A stretch of 64,000 bases of DNA from Bradyrhizobium ontarionense (GCF_021088345.1 NZ_CP088156.1:434001-498000); one strand, 5' to 3'; counted from the first letter of the stretch, positions 34,626 through 44,315 are shown. Numbers and translations: made by a program. Notes: a model not told the origin generated them from the sequence alone.

Positions 34626-36031
34626 TCGGGGGCGGCCGCGAGTGCCGGAGCATCGCGCGGCGGCACCGCGATCGGACGGGCCTGCAGCAGTCTGTCGGCG
34701 AGCGCGGCGCACTGGCTTCGGATATCGGGGATCGCGATGATCTCCCAGAAGGCGGCGCGGGTCAGCGGGCCGATCGCGAACAGGCGCTGGGATGGCGAGC
34801 CATCCGCGCCGACGACGGTGCAATCGGCGGCGACCTCGATGCCGATCCGCAGCGGATCGCAGCGCGCCAGCCCCTGGTCGAACAGGCTGCGCACCGCGGG
34901 ATTGGCGGTGGCGCGGGGATCCCTCACGATCCCCGTGCAGTCGATCACGGCGCCGACCTCGAGCGTCTCGATCTCGCTCCGGCCGCGGCGTCGATAGTGC
35001 GCCTGGGCGCCGTTCGTGCCGCCGTCGATCTTGACCAGCTTCGCCGCCGCGACGCGGAGTTGTCCATCGGAGATCGCCCGGGCGATGCGCTCTTCGACCT
35101 CGGGCGCCATCCGGTGCCGATGGACGTCCCACCAGGCCCGCGCATGCTCCAGGAAGCTGCGCTTGGACGCCTGCGACAGCTCGTGCCACAGCCGATGGCT
35201 GAACGGCCTGATGGCGTCGATGACGCCGCGCCAGTCGCCGCCCTCGGCGACATGGGCGGCAATGCGCTGGCGGAACCAGCGCAGCAGGGTGCTCCCGTTT
35301 GCGCCGAACGGAACCTCATCTTCGCTGATCTTGCAGGGACTGATGCGCCGATGCGCTTTCGCCATGAGCCCACGGCGCGAGATCGCGACGATCGGGCCGC
35401 GGTGGCCTTCGCGCAGCAGCGACAGCACGTAGTCTGCCATCGTCAGGCCGGTGCCCAAGATCAGCACAGTGGCGTCCTTGCCGAAGCCGGGAACGGACGG
35501 AGAGATCCAGGGGTCGGCATGCCAGGCCGAGCGGGGAATCGCCGCATCGTGGCCGGTCGCGAGGACGGCTGTGTCGCCGAGCTGACGCGTTCCATCGGCG
35601 AGACTGACGGTGACGCCGCCACGCCCTTCGCTGACCGCGACACATTCGCTCCGTATGATGGTGAGGCGACGTGCGCCCTCCTCCTCGGCAAGAAATGGTG
35701 CGATGAGGCTCGCGATGTAGTCGCCATAGATGCGGCGTGGCACGAAACAGAAGGGATCAGGGCAAAGCGGCTGGGCGTGCGCCTGCGTCGACAGCCAGCG
35801 CCAAAAATGGTCGGGATCGTCAGGCAGCGCGCTCATGTTGGCGGCACGCACGTTGAGAAGGTGATCCGCATTGCCCGTGTGATAGGCAAGTCCTCGGCCG
35901 ACCTCCGAGCGCTTTTCGATCAGGGTGACGCGGACGTCCGAGTCCGGATGCTGCAGGAGCTGATAGGCCAGAAGCACACCGGATGCTCCACCGCCGACAA
36001 TGATCATGTGTCGTTCTGGAAAACGGCTCAT
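34607..36031 (-). CDS. FAD/NAD(P)-binding protein
   Basis: 474 residues from ATG 36031; a longer 5' frame lacks any homology. The Rossmann GGGASG motif (HMIIVGGGASGVLLAYQLL) opens the protein. A second nucleotide-binding segment is VLILGTGLTMADYVLSLL near residue 170. The arrangement matches the NAD_binding_9 group of predicted FAD oxidoreductases and lysine/ornithine N-monooxygenase-like proteins. Substrate unknown. It is divergent from the AprA-like operon and overlaps metQ tail to tail. Confidence 0.88.
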   Translation of the reverse strand: MSRFPERHMIIVGGGASGVLLAYQLLQHPDSDVRVTLIEKRSEVGRGLAYHTGNADHLLNVRAANMSALPDDPDHFWRWLSTQAHAQPLCPDPFCFVPRRIYGDYIASLIAPFLAEEEGARRLTIIRSECVAVSEGRGGVTVSLADGTRQLGDTAVLATGHDAAIPRSAWHADPWISPSVPGFGKDATVLILGTGLTMADYVLSLLREGHRGPIVAISRRGLMAKAHRRISPCKISEDEVPFGANGSTLLRWFRQRIAAHVAEGGDWRGVIDAIRPFSHRLWHELSQASKRSFLEHARAWWDVHRHRMAPEVEERIARAISDGQLRVAAAKLVKIDGGTNGAQAHYRRRGRSEIETLEVGAVIDCTGIVRDPRATANPAVRSLFDQGLARCDPLRIGIEVAADCTVVGADGSPSQRLFAIGPLTRAAFWEIIAIPDIRSQCAALADRLLQARPIAVPPRDAPALAAAPDHQVAM

Positions 36032-36480
36032 GCAAAGATGCCTTTTCTCTCGAGCGCGGACGATGCGCGTCTTTCGAAATGTAGCACGCAAAACGACTGG
36101 CGCCGCCGGAAAGACAAATATTCTAATTCTGAGCCTGTTCCGATCGACCTTGTTCCAAGAAAAATCAAATTGTCGTCGCGAGTGTGTCGTCATGAGCCAT
36201 ACGGCGATAGAATTATTATAGGCGCGGCGAGTGCGTCAGCGGGGCCGCTCCCCTCAACCGAAATTTTCTCCGACAACTGATCGCGGCGAGAACAGAGCCG
36301 TCGAAAATCGCGCAACTCTGAAATTGCCAGCGGCGCTGCACTGGACAACCATGACTGCTGACGTGCGTCGTTTGCGCATGAGCTCGGAGTTGGAATCATG
36401 ATTGCCTGCGTCAATGCGCCAGATTTAACGGCATGCAGTTGCCTGCTGGTGGCATCTCAGGTGTCGTGGTGAGGGTATCG
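36032..36480. promoter_or_regulatory. AT-richer divergent intergenic region
   Basis: About 450 bases between the FAD protein gene and the AprA-like operon. The stretch around 36090-36225 is clearly AT-richer than its surroundings. A TATAAT hexamer on the minus strand near 36215-36220 could be a -10 for the leftward gene, without a matching -35. A sulfur-responsive activator site is expected but not identified. Confidence 0.4.
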
Positions 36481-38064
36481 GTGCCAGATCCGTTGTCGCT
36501 CACGGCCGACGTGCTCGTGATCGGCGGAGGCATGGCCGGTGCCTGGGCCGCTGTCTCAGCCGCCCGCGCCGGTGCGCGCGTCATCCTGGCCGACAAGGGC
36601 TATTGCGGCACCAGCGGCGTCACCGCGGCGGCCGGTCCTGGCCACTGGTGGGTGCCGCCACATGCGCGCGAGCAAGCCGTCAGTCAACGCGTTGCCGCTG
36701 GTCTCGGTCTCGGCGAGGCCGCCTGGATGCACGCCATCATCGAGGAGACCTGGCGCTCGCTGCCGACGCTGGCCGGACACTACGCTTTCGGCACCGACGA
36801 CGAGGGGCGCACGAACTACCGCGCCGTGCGCGGTCCGGAATACATGCGGGCGCTGCGCGCCTTCGCGGGCGCCCACAGCGTCACGATTCTCGATCATTCA
36901 CCGGTGCTGGAGCTGCTCGCGCGCGGCGACGGATCGATCGGCGGTGCCCGTGGTCTGCGCCGTCAGGAGGGAAATCGTCTCTATCAGATCGCCGCAGCTG
37001 CGACCGTTCTGGCCGCCGGCGGCACCAGCTTCCTGTCGTATCTGTTGGGATCGCGCACGAACACGGGAGACGGCTATCTCCTGGCAGCGGAAGCCGGAGC
37101 CGAGCTGTCCGGCATGGAATTCACGGCGGCCTATACGATCGCGCCGGCGCATTCGACCATGACGCGCAGCATGGCCTATGCGTTCGCGACCTACTACGAC
37201 GCCGACGGTCGCGAGCTCGACCTGCCGTTCGGCCCGCAGCAGACGATTGCACTGGCCAAGGCGCTGCTCGCGGGCCCGGTGTTCTGCTCGCTGCATCGGC
37301 TGCCCGATGACATCAAGGCCCGGCTGCACACGATCTCGCCGAATGTGCCGCTGGTGTTCGATCGCTGGGGCATCGATCCCTATCGCGATCGCTTCGAGGT
37401 CACGCTGCACAATGACGGCACGATCCGTGGTCTCGGCGGCATCAGGGTCGACGATGTCGACGGCTGCACATCGGTGCCCGGCCTGTTCGTTGCTGGCGAC
37501 AATGCCTCGCGCGAGAAGGTCGCCGGTGCGATCTCCGGCGGCGGCAACGTCAATGCGGCGTGGGCGCTGTCGTCGGGCGTCCGGGCCGGGCAGGCGGCTG
37601 CGCGGCTGGCGCGATATGTCGGCTCGTCCGCCGCCGCATTGACGCCGCTTGGACAAGCTGGACTGCGGCCGAAGGTGAGAACGAGAGCGGTCGACCTCGA
37701 CACGATCCGGGCCGGTGTGCGCGCCGAGATGCACCCGTTCGAGAAGGTGCTTTTCCGCAAGGAGGCTGGTCTGGCCGCCTCGCAGCGCGCGCTCGATGGT
37801 CTTTGGCGCGAGATCGCCGGCCACGCGGCCGGCGATGTCCTGCGATCGCGTGAGACGGCGGCGCTGGTGGCCTCCGCGCGCTGGTCGGTCGCCACCGCGC
37901 GCCAGCGTACCGAGAGCAGGGGGCTGCATCGCAGGGTCGATCACCCTCAACTCGATCCGCAATTCGCAATGAGGCTGCTCAGCAGCGGCCTGGACCGCAT
38001 CGTCGTGACCCCGGAGGGGCAGCGTGCGCCGGCCGCTTCGCGCACGCTGGAAGCCACATCATGA
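36481..38064 (+). CDS. AprA-like FAD-dependent oxidoreductase (fumarate reductase/APS reductase superfamily)
   Basis: 527 residues from GTG 36481, chosen for GAGGG 6 nt upstream; ATG 36433 would add 16 residues. FAD motif VLVIGGGMAGAWAAVSAARA at the start; late FAD-binding GLFVAGDNASREKVAGAISG and NAAWALSSGVRAGQAAARLA. It overlaps a two-cluster ferredoxin gene by 4 nt. This pairing and domain order are those of adenylylsulfate reductase AprA with AprB. Because all neighbours are sulfonate uptake and oxygenation genes, I infer redox chemistry on a sulfur compound for assimilation, not sulfate respiration. A fumarate-reductase-like activity on another substrate remains possible. Confidence 0.85.
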   Translation: MPDPLSLTADVLVIGGGMAGAWAAVSAARAGARVILADKGYCGTSGVTAAAGPGHWWVPPHAREQAVSQRVAAGLGLGEAAWMHAIIEETWRSLPTLAGHYAFGTDDEGRTNYRAVRGPEYMRALRAFAGAHSVTILDHSPVLELLARGDGSIGGARGLRRQEGNRLYQIAAAATVLAAGGTSFLSYLLGSRTNTGDGYLLAAEAGAELSGMEFTAAYTIAPAHSTMTRSMAYAFATYYDADGRELDLPFGPQQTIALAKALLAGPVFCSLHRLPDDIKARLHTISPNVPLVFDRWGIDPYRDRFEVTLHNDGTIRGLGGIRVDDVDGCTSVPGLFVAGDNASREKVAGAISGGGNVNAAWALSSGVRAGQAAARLARYVGSSAAALTPLGQAGLRPKVRTRAVDLDTIRAGVRAEMHPFEKVLFRKEAGLAASQRALDGLWREIAGHAAGDVLRSRETAALVASARWSVATARQRTESRGLHRRVDHPQLDPQFAMRLLSSGLDRIVVTPEGQRAPAASRTLEATS

Positions 38065-38438
38065 TCGAGCTCATTGTTGCCGATCGCTGCACCGAGTGCG
38101 GCGCCTGTGTCGAGGTCTGCCCGACCAACGTGCTCGAACGCGCACCATCGGGGCCGCCGCGGCTGGCGCGGGTCGAGGATTGCCAGACCTGCTTCCTGTG
38201 CGAGCTCCATTGCCGCGCGGATGCGATCTATGTCGCGCCCGATTGCGATCGGCGCGTCGCGATCACGCCGGATGAGGCCGTGGCCTCGGGAACGCTTGGC
38301 CAATATCGCAGGCATTCCGGCTGGGACGAATGGGCCGGGCATTTTCCCAACGAGCAATGGCTGATGGAGACGGTGTTCCGCCGAGCCGGCGAGGCCGCCG
38401 CGCGTGCAGCCGACGCTGATGACGAGAGGATAGCATGA
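38061..38438 (+). CDS. 2x[4Fe-4S] ferredoxin, AprB-like
   Basis: 125 residues. First cluster cysteines C10, C13, C16, C20 (CTECGACVEVCP) and second cluster C41, C44, C47, C51 (CQTCFLCELHC) are both complete. The C-terminal ~70 residues form a tail (GQYRRHSGWDEWAGHFPNEQ) that could wrap around the flavoprotein, as the AprB tail does. It overlaps the flavoprotein and LLM genes by 4 nt each. It should pass electrons to or from the AprA-like FAD. Confidence 0.9.
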   Translation: MIELIVADRCTECGACVEVCPTNVLERAPSGPPRLARVEDCQTCFLCELHCRADAIYVAPDCDRRVAITPDEAVASGTLGQYRRHSGWDEWAGHFPNEQWLMETVFRRAGEAAARAADADDERIA

Positions 38439-39664
38439 CCATCATCACGCACCGGCCGGGAGCCCTGGTTGGTCTCGACGGGTTTCGCGGACCGGCCGAC
38501 TGGCCGGAGAGTCCGCTGTCGCAGGCACTGACGCAGCCGCTGCTGCTCGGTCTGTTCCTGCCGATCCAGGCCGGCGGCTGGAGCGCATCGACCTTGCCGC
38601 GGACGACGTCCTGGCATTTCGACTACAACCGCGACCTGGTGCTGACGGCGGAGAATCTCGGCTTCGATCTGGTGTTCGCGCTGTCGCAATGGCTGCCCAA
38701 GGGCGGCTATGGCGGCGTCTTCACCGGCGAGGCGCTCGACTCCTTCATGACCACGGCGGCGCTGACGAGCCTGACCTGGCGCATCATCCTGGTCTCGACC
38801 ATCCACGTGCTCTACGGTCCCTGGCATCCGCTGCATCTCGCCAAATATGGCGCGACGCTCGACCACATTTCCAACGGGCGCTGGGGCATCAACGTCGTGA
38901 CCGGTCATCGCGCGGCCGAGCACGAGGCGTTCGGTTGGAGCCGGATCGATCACGATCGCCGCTACGAGCTCGCCGCGGAGTTTCTCGAAGTGCTGCAGCG
39001 GCTGTGGCGCGAGACCGAGAACTATTCGTTCGCCGGCCAGTCGTCCTGGAAGCTCAACGACGCTTTCGTCACGCCGAAGCCGCGCTACGGCCGGCCGGTT
39101 CTGGTCAACGCCACCGGATCGGACGCCGGCATCGCCTTCGCGGCGCGCTATTCCGACATCGTCTTCATCACCAGCCCTGCCGGATCGAGCTTCGCGAGCG
39201 CGATCCCGGCGCTGCCGGCGCACACGGCGAGAGTCAAGCAGGCAGCACGTGATCTCGGCCGCGAGGTGCGGACGCTGCTCAATCCCATGGTAATCTGCCG
39301 CGAGACCGAGCGCGAGACCTGGGCTTATCACGACGCCATCGTCGCCCACGCCGATCCGATCGGCGACTTTCATCGGCTCGACAGCGACGCCCATGCCTGG
39401 CGCGGGCGCGTCGGCGTCGACGCACCCAAGCGCCGCGCGATCGGCGGCAACATCGAGGTGATCGGCACGCCGGAGCAGGTGGTCGAACAGTTCGTCCAGC
39501 TCAAACAGGCCGGCGTCGACGGCCTGCAGCTGTCGTTCTACGATTTCAAGCCGGATCTCGACTTCTTCGGCCGCCGCGTGCTGCCGCTGATGGAGCAGGC
39601 CGGCTTGCGCACGCCCGTGGTCGAGGCGGCCGCTCATCGTGCCGCGGCGCAGGCCGTCGAATAG
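38435..39664 (+). CDS. LLM-class flavin-dependent monooxygenase (SfnG/SsuD-like)
   Basis: 409 residues, bacterial-luciferase-like TIM barrel. Marker segments are DYNRDLVLTAENLGFDLVFA, HISNGRWGINVVTGHRAAEH and IEVIGTPEQVVEQFVQLKQA. These enzymes use FMNH2 supplied by a reductase to cleave C-S bonds of sulfonates or sulfones, releasing sulfite. It is tied by a 4-nt overlap to the ferredoxin gene and followed by a sulfonate-type importer. No reductase of the SsuE type lies in this operon; the ferredoxin or nitroreductase could fill that role. Confidence 0.9.
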   Translation: MTIITHRPGALVGLDGFRGPADWPESPLSQALTQPLLLGLFLPIQAGGWSASTLPRTTSWHFDYNRDLVLTAENLGFDLVFALSQWLPKGGYGGVFTGEALDSFMTTAALTSLTWRIILVSTIHVLYGPWHPLHLAKYGATLDHISNGRWGINVVTGHRAAEHEAFGWSRIDHDRRYELAAEFLEVLQRLWRETENYSFAGQSSWKLNDAFVTPKPRYGRPVLVNATGSDAGIAFAARYSDIVFITSPAGSSFASAIPALPAHTARVKQAARDLGREVRTLLNPMVICRETERETWAYHDAIVAHADPIGDFHRLDSDAHAWRGRVGVDAPKRRAIGGNIEVIGTPEQVVEQFVQLKQAGVDGLQLSFYDFKPDLDFFGRRVLPLMEQAGLRTPVVEAAAHRAAAQAVE

Positions 39665-39687
39665 CCGACAAGCAAAGGACGAGAGAG

Positions 39688-40773
39688 ATGACGTCAACGC
39701 GCAAGCAATTTTCGATCGGGCTGGCCGCAGCGCTGACCTTGGGCGTGCTCGGCGTGGCACCGGCTGCAGCGGAGCCGCTGACGGTGCGGATCGGCTTTGC
39801 GTCGGTCGGTGCCGACAACCGGCAGTTCTCCGGAGGGTCTGCGGCCGCGATCGCCCATTCAGAGCGCTATGTCGAGCAGGAGTTGCGCGATCTGCCCGAC
39901 GTCAAGATCGAATGGTCGTTCTTCAAGGGCGCAGGTCCTGCGGTCAACGAGGCCTTCGCCAACAATCAGCTCGATTTCGCTCTGCAGGGTGATCTTCCCG
40001 AGATCATTGGCCGCGCCAATGGTCTGAAGACCAAGATCCTGCTGGCGGCGGGCGCGCATGCGCCGATCTACCTCGCCGTACCGAAGGACTCGCCGGTCCG
40101 CAAGGTCGCCGATCTCAGGGGACGCAAGGTCTCGATCTTCCGTGGCACCAACAATCATCTGGCGGCGGTGAAGGTATTGGCAGGCTATGGGCTACAGGAG
40201 AAGGACGTCCAGGTCATCAACATGGACACGGCGACGACCAATGCGGCGCTGACGTCGCGCGACATCGATGCCGCCTTCGGCAACTTCCCGCTGGCCAGTC
40301 TGGTCGAGAAGAACATCGCCGAGATCATCTATACGACCAAGGGCGACAACCCGGCCTATGAGCGCCATTCAACGCTGATCGGGCAGGAGGCCTTCATCGC
40401 GGCTCATCCCGATGTGACGCAGAAGATCGTGTCGGCCATCGTGCGCGCGGCGCGCTGGTCGTCGGACGAGGCCAATCGCGAGGCCTTCTTCGACATCTCG
40501 GCGCGCTCGGGCTTTCCTGCCTCGGGCTATCGGTTCGACTTCAAGGGCCAGGAGCTCAAGTACCGTAATTCGCCTGTCATCGATGCCTCGATCATCGAGA
40601 GCTATCGCGTCCAGGCCAGGCAGGCCAGGGAGTTTGGTCTGCTCCGCCGCAATGTCGAGATCGACGGCTGGTTCGACCGCTCCTTCCTCGACAAGGCGTT
40701 GAAGGAGCAGGGGTTGGTTGGCTATTGGCAAGAGTTCGGCGCCGACGGCAAGCCCGTGGCGGCCGGCCAATGA
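39688..40773 (+). CDS. Sulfonate-type ABC transporter substrate-binding protein
   Basis: 361 residues. A signal peptide (QFSIGLAAALTLGVLGVAPA, cut near AAAEP) precedes an SsuA/NrtA-type periplasmic domain (KIEWSFFKGAGPAVNEAFAN, then LRGRKVSIFRGTNNHLAAVK). It is expected to capture an organosulfur anion for the ABC importer encoded next. The stop overlaps the ATPase start. Confidence 0.9.
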   Translation: MTSTRKQFSIGLAAALTLGVLGVAPAAAEPLTVRIGFASVGADNRQFSGGSAAAIAHSERYVEQELRDLPDVKIEWSFFKGAGPAVNEAFANNQLDFALQGDLPEIIGRANGLKTKILLAAGAHAPIYLAVPKDSPVRKVADLRGRKVSIFRGTNNHLAAVKVLAGYGLQEKDVQVINMDTATTNAALTSRDIDAAFGNFPLASLVEKNIAEIIYTTKGDNPAYERHSTLIGQEAFIAAHPDVTQKIVSAIVRAARWSSDEANREAFFDISARSGFPASGYRFDFKGQELKYRNSPVIDASIIESYRVQARQAREFGLLRRNVEIDGWFDRSFLDKALKEQGLVGYWQEFGADGKPVAAGQ

Positions 40774-41618
40774 GCATTGCGATCGAACGCGACACGCGGA
40801 TCGAAACGCCGGCGTTGGCCGAGGCGTGCGGCCGGTTGGAGGTGCGCGGCGTCTCGAAGACGTTCATCGTCAATAGCGCTCCGATCGCAGCGCTGAACGA
40901 CGTTTCGTTGAGTGTTGCGCCTGGAGAGTTCGTGGCCCTGCTGGGTCCGAGCGGCTGCGGCAAGTCCACGCTGCTGCGGCTGATCGCAGGGCTCGACCGC
41001 GACCACAAGGGCAGCATCGTGCAGGATGGCGAAGCCGTCACCGGCACGAGCCTCGCGCGTGGCATCGTGTTCCAGGAGCCGCGGCTGTTTCCCTGGGCGA
41101 CGGTTCGTCAGAACATCGCGCTCGGGCTGAAGAATGCGCCGATCAGCGAGGCGGCGAAGCGCGAGGCCGTCGCCGCGCATATCACGCTGATCGGCCTCGA
41201 CGGCTTTGCCGAGGCCTACCCGCATCAGCTGTCGGGAGGCATGGCGCAACGTGCGGCGATCGCGCGCGGCCTCGTCAATCGGCCGCGTCTGCTGCTGCTC
41301 GACGAGCCGTTCGGCGCGCTCGACGCGCTGACGCGGGCCCGGCTGCAGACCGAGCTGCAGCGCATCTGGGCGCATGAGAAGATCTCGATGATCCTGGTGA
41401 CCCACGACGTCGACGAGGCGGTGTTTCTCGGCGATCGCGTCATCGTGCTCGCGCCGCGCCCTGGGCGCATTTCACGCATCTTCGACGTCGCGGCCGTCCG
41501 GCCACGTGAGCGCAGCGATGACGATCTGATCCGGCTGCGCAACGCGGTGCTGCGGACGCTCGAGCAGGATGGAGCGGGTGATCCCCCGACCAGCCAAAGC
41601 AACCGGAGCGGCGCATGA
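40770..41618 (+). CDS. Sulfonate/nitrate-type ABC transporter ATP-binding protein
   Basis: 282 residues from ATG 40770 (ATGA overlap with the previous stop). Walker A GPSGCGKST (59-67), Q-loop Q102, LSGGM (154-158), Walker B LLLLDEP (174-180) and H212 are intact. SsuB/TauB-like. It energises the two permeases that follow. Confidence 0.93.
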   Translation: MSIAIERDTRIETPALAEACGRLEVRGVSKTFIVNSAPIAALNDVSLSVAPGEFVALLGPSGCGKSTLLRLIAGLDRDHKGSIVQDGEAVTGTSLARGIVFQEPRLFPWATVRQNIALGLKNAPISEAAKREAVAAHITLIGLDGFAEAYPHQLSGGMAQRAAIARGLVNRPRLLLLDEPFGALDALTRARLQTELQRIWAHEKISMILVTHDVDEAVFLGDRVIVLAPRPGRISRIFDVAAVRPRERSDDDLIRLRNAVLRTLEQDGAGDPPTSQSNRSGA

Positions 41619-42475
41619 GCGACACGATCCTGGAGACGAATCTGAGCCCGGCCCGCGCGCTCGCCGCGCGGAGATGGCGCGAATGGCCTGGCAATGCGCT
41701 GGTCGCGGCTCTGATCACGCGCGTGAAGGCAGCGGCGTGGCTGCTGATTTTCCCCGCGGTCGCGCTGCCGCTCTGGATCGTCGGCAGCGAGCGCGGCTGG
41801 CTGGCCGAGCAGATCCTGCCGCGGCCGGCCGACGTGCTGCACACCTTCAACGAGATGCTCGCGAGCGGCGAGCTGGCGCAGCATGCCGGCATCAGCCTGC
41901 TGCGCGTGCTGCTCGGCTTTGCGGTTGGCGCCGGGGCTGGCCTCGTGCTCGGCGCGGCGATGGGTCTGTCGCGGGGGGTCGACGATCACGTGCGTCCGCT
42001 GTTCACCGCGGTCGCGCAGGTGCCGGCGCTCGCCTGGATTCCGCTCGCCATGCTGCTGCTCGGCATCGGCGAGACCTTGAAGATCGTCGTCATCGCCAAG
42101 GCAGCGTTCGTGCCGGTCGCGATGAACACCAGTGCCGGGATTGCCAACGTGCCGCGCGCGCTGGTCGAGGTCGGAGAGACCTTCCGCTTCACCCCGCTGC
42201 AGATGCTGCGCCATGTCGTGCTGCCCGGCTCGGTGCCGCCGATCTTCACCGGCCTGCGCTATGGCCTCACCCATGCCTGGATCGCGCTGGTCAGCGTCGA
42301 GCTGCTCGCGTCGTCCGAGGGGCTCGGCTATCTCCTGGTCTGGGGCCGGCAGATGTTCTGGCTCGATACGGTGCTGGTGGCGATGATCGTGATCGGCGTG
42401 ATCGGCTTCGCCAGCGACAAGCTGCTGGCGAGCGTCGAGGCGCGGCTGCAGCGGTGGCGCACCGATGGCGTCTGA
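41615..42475 (+). CDS. Sulfonate-type ABC transporter permease (first)
   Basis: 286 residues, about six membrane segments, SsuC/TauC family. EAA loop VEVGETFRFTPLQMLRHVVLP. It overlaps the ATPase gene by 4 nt and the second permease by 11 nt. Two distinct permeases imply a heterodimeric channel, unlike the single SsuC of the classical system. Confidence 0.92.
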   Translation: MSDTILETNLSPARALAARRWREWPGNALVAALITRVKAAAWLLIFPAVALPLWIVGSERGWLAEQILPRPADVLHTFNEMLASGELAQHAGISLLRVLLGFAVGAGAGLVLGAAMGLSRGVDDHVRPLFTAVAQVPALAWIPLAMLLLGIGETLKIVVIAKAAFVPVAMNTSAGIANVPRALVEVGETFRFTPLQMLRHVVLPGSVPPIFTGLRYGLTHAWIALVSVELLASSEGLGYLLVWGRQMFWLDTVLVAMIVIGVIGFASDKLLASVEARLQRWRTDGV

Positions 42476-43247
42476 GGATCTTCCGGCTCACTCCGCGTCC
42501 GTTGCCCTGCGGCGTGGGCTGGTGCTGCCGCTGCTGCTGCTCGCGGCCTGGGAGGCCGGCAGCCATTCCGGTCTGGTCAATCCGCAGTTCCTGCCGCCGC
42601 TGGAAAAGGTGGGCCGGGTCGCCTGGCAGGAGCTCGCGAGCGGCGAGCTGCCCTATGCGCTGGCGGCAAGCCTCAAGCGCGATCTTCTGGGCTTTGCGCT
42701 CGGCGCCGGCATCGGCATCGTCGCAGGCCTGCTGCTGGGCCTGTCCCGCATCGCCGATCGCATCTTCACGACCTGGTTCAACGGTCTCAAGCAGATTGCA
42801 CTGCTGGCCTGGATTCCGCTGATCTCGCTGTGGTTCGGCTTCGATGAGGCCGCCAAGATCGTCTTCATCGCGCTGGCCGCGGCCATTCCGGTCATTCTCA
42901 ATACGATCGAAGGTGTGCGCTCCACCTCGACGAAGCTCCGGGACGTCGGTGAGGTCTTCAGGTTCAACCGGCTGCAACTGGTGCGGTCGCTCTATCTGCC
43001 GGCGGCGACGCCGTCGATATTGACGGGACTGCATCTCGGCCTGATCTACGCCTGGCTTGCGACCATCGGTGCCGAGTATTTCATGGCCGCCGGACCCGGC
43101 ATCGGCGGACTGATCATCTCCGGACGTGAGCGCTTCGAGATGGCGCTGGTGATGCTGGGGATTGTCGTCGTCGGTCTCGTCGGCTTTGCTGTGGACCGGA
43201 GCGCAAGCTGGATCGAGCATCGGCTGGTGCGATGGCGCACCGCCTGA
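42465..43247 (+). CDS. Sulfonate-type ABC transporter permease (second)
   Basis: 260 residues of the same family as the previous gene, with EAA loop RDVGEVFRFNRLQLVRSLYL. The two share the overall pattern but differ widely, so they are old paralogues and not a recent duplication. The 11-nt overlap supports equal expression as two halves of one channel. Confidence 0.92.
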   Translation: MASEDLPAHSASVALRRGLVLPLLLLAAWEAGSHSGLVNPQFLPPLEKVGRVAWQELASGELPYALAASLKRDLLGFALGAGIGIVAGLLLGLSRIADRIFTTWFNGLKQIALLAWIPLISLWFGFDEAAKIVFIALAAAIPVILNTIEGVRSTSTKLRDVGEVFRFNRLQLVRSLYLPAATPSILTGLHLGLIYAWLATIGAEYFMAAGPGIGGLIISGRERFEMALVMLGIVVVGLVGFAVDRSASWIEHRLVRWRTA

Positions 43248-43261
43248 CGTGAGGAATTGGA

Positions 43262-44116
43262 ATGACGATCATCGAAACGAGGACAGCCGCCGCGGCAGAG
43301 GACGACATCACCGCGGCGCTGCGCAAGCGTTACGGCGCGCATATTCCCAAGATCGCGCCCGGCGCCGACGATATCCTCGGCCATCTGCTGGCGCATCGGT
43401 CGATCCGCAGCTACCGGTCCGATCCGGTGCCGCCGCACACGGTCGAGACGCTGGTGGCTGCGGCGCAATCGGCCGCATCGTCCTCGAACCTGCAGACCTG
43501 GAGCGTCGTTGCAGTCGAGGATCAGGCGCGCAAGCAGCGCCTGTCCGAATTCGCCGGCAATCAGAAGCACATCCGCGAGGCGCCGCTGTTCCTGGTCTGG
43601 CTGGCTGATCTGTCGCGGGCGGAGCGTCTGGCCAGGCGGGAAGGGCGTCCCGACGACGGCATTCATTTCCTGGAGACGCTGTTCGTCGCCATCATCGACG
43701 CCGCGCTGGCGGCGCAGAATGCCGTTGTCGCGCTGGAAGCGCTCGGGCTCGGCTCCGTCTATATCGGCGCGATCCGCAACCGTCCGCAGGCCGTGGCCGA
43801 TGAGCTCGGCCTGCCGCCCAACGTGCTCGCCGTGTTCGGCCTGTGTGTCGGCTATCCCGATCGCGCGGCTGGCGAGGACGTCAAGCCGCGGTTGCGCCAG
43901 AGCGTGATCGTGCATCGCGAGCGCTATGCGCCGACGGACGAGATCCACGGCATCGCGGCCTATAACGAGACGCTGCGTGAGTTTCAAACCAGCCAGGGTG
44001 TGGCCGCGGTCGGATGGCGCGAGGCCGTGCTCAACCGGCTGGGCTCCGCCAAGGCGCTCAACGGCCGCGATAAGCTGACTGAGGCGCTGCGCGCGCTCGG
44101 ATTCGGGATTAAGTAG
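43262..44116 (+). CDS. Nitroreductase-fold FMN oxidoreductase
   Basis: 284 residues. It begins LLAHRSIRSYRSDPVPPHTV and has AAQSAASSSNLQTWSVVAVE and GLGSVYIGAIRNRPQAVADE, characteristic of NfsA/Frp-type NADPH:flavin oxidoreductases. It is 14 nt behind the permease, the last gene of the eight-gene unit. It could supply reduced FMN to the LLM monooxygenase, taking the place of SsuE. Confidence 0.9.
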   Translation: MTIIETRTAAAAEDDITAALRKRYGAHIPKIAPGADDILGHLLAHRSIRSYRSDPVPPHTVETLVAAAQSAASSSNLQTWSVVAVEDQARKQRLSEFAGNQKHIREAPLFLVWLADLSRAERLARREGRPDDGIHFLETLFVAIIDAALAAQNAVVALEALGLGSVYIGAIRNRPQAVADELGLPPNVLAVFGLCVGYPDRAAGEDVKPRLRQSVIVHRERYAPTDEIHGIAAYNETLREFQTSQGVAAVGWREAVLNRLGSAKALNGRDKLTEALRALGFGIK

Positions 44117-44315
44117 TAGCAGGCGGCGTTGTTCTCGCGATGACGCTGCCCGTCGATTCTCCTTCCATTAGGCGTGTCAAGTTTGAAAGCCAATTCTGCA
44201 GGCTTGCGTATACCGTGAGTTGAGCGTCGTGACTTGTAGGGCCATGGCTTCTTGCAACGAGGACATGGCCCGGTCGGACAGCGACGTAAGAACGGCAACG
44301 CATCGGGAACCCGCC

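Noticed and set aside
36481..38438. Reading the flavoprotein plus ferredoxin as true dissimilatory APS reductase
   Set aside because: No sat, dsr or qmo genes are nearby and all neighbours are uptake and oxygenase genes; the flavoprotein is also shorter than typical AprA (about 527 versus over 600 residues).
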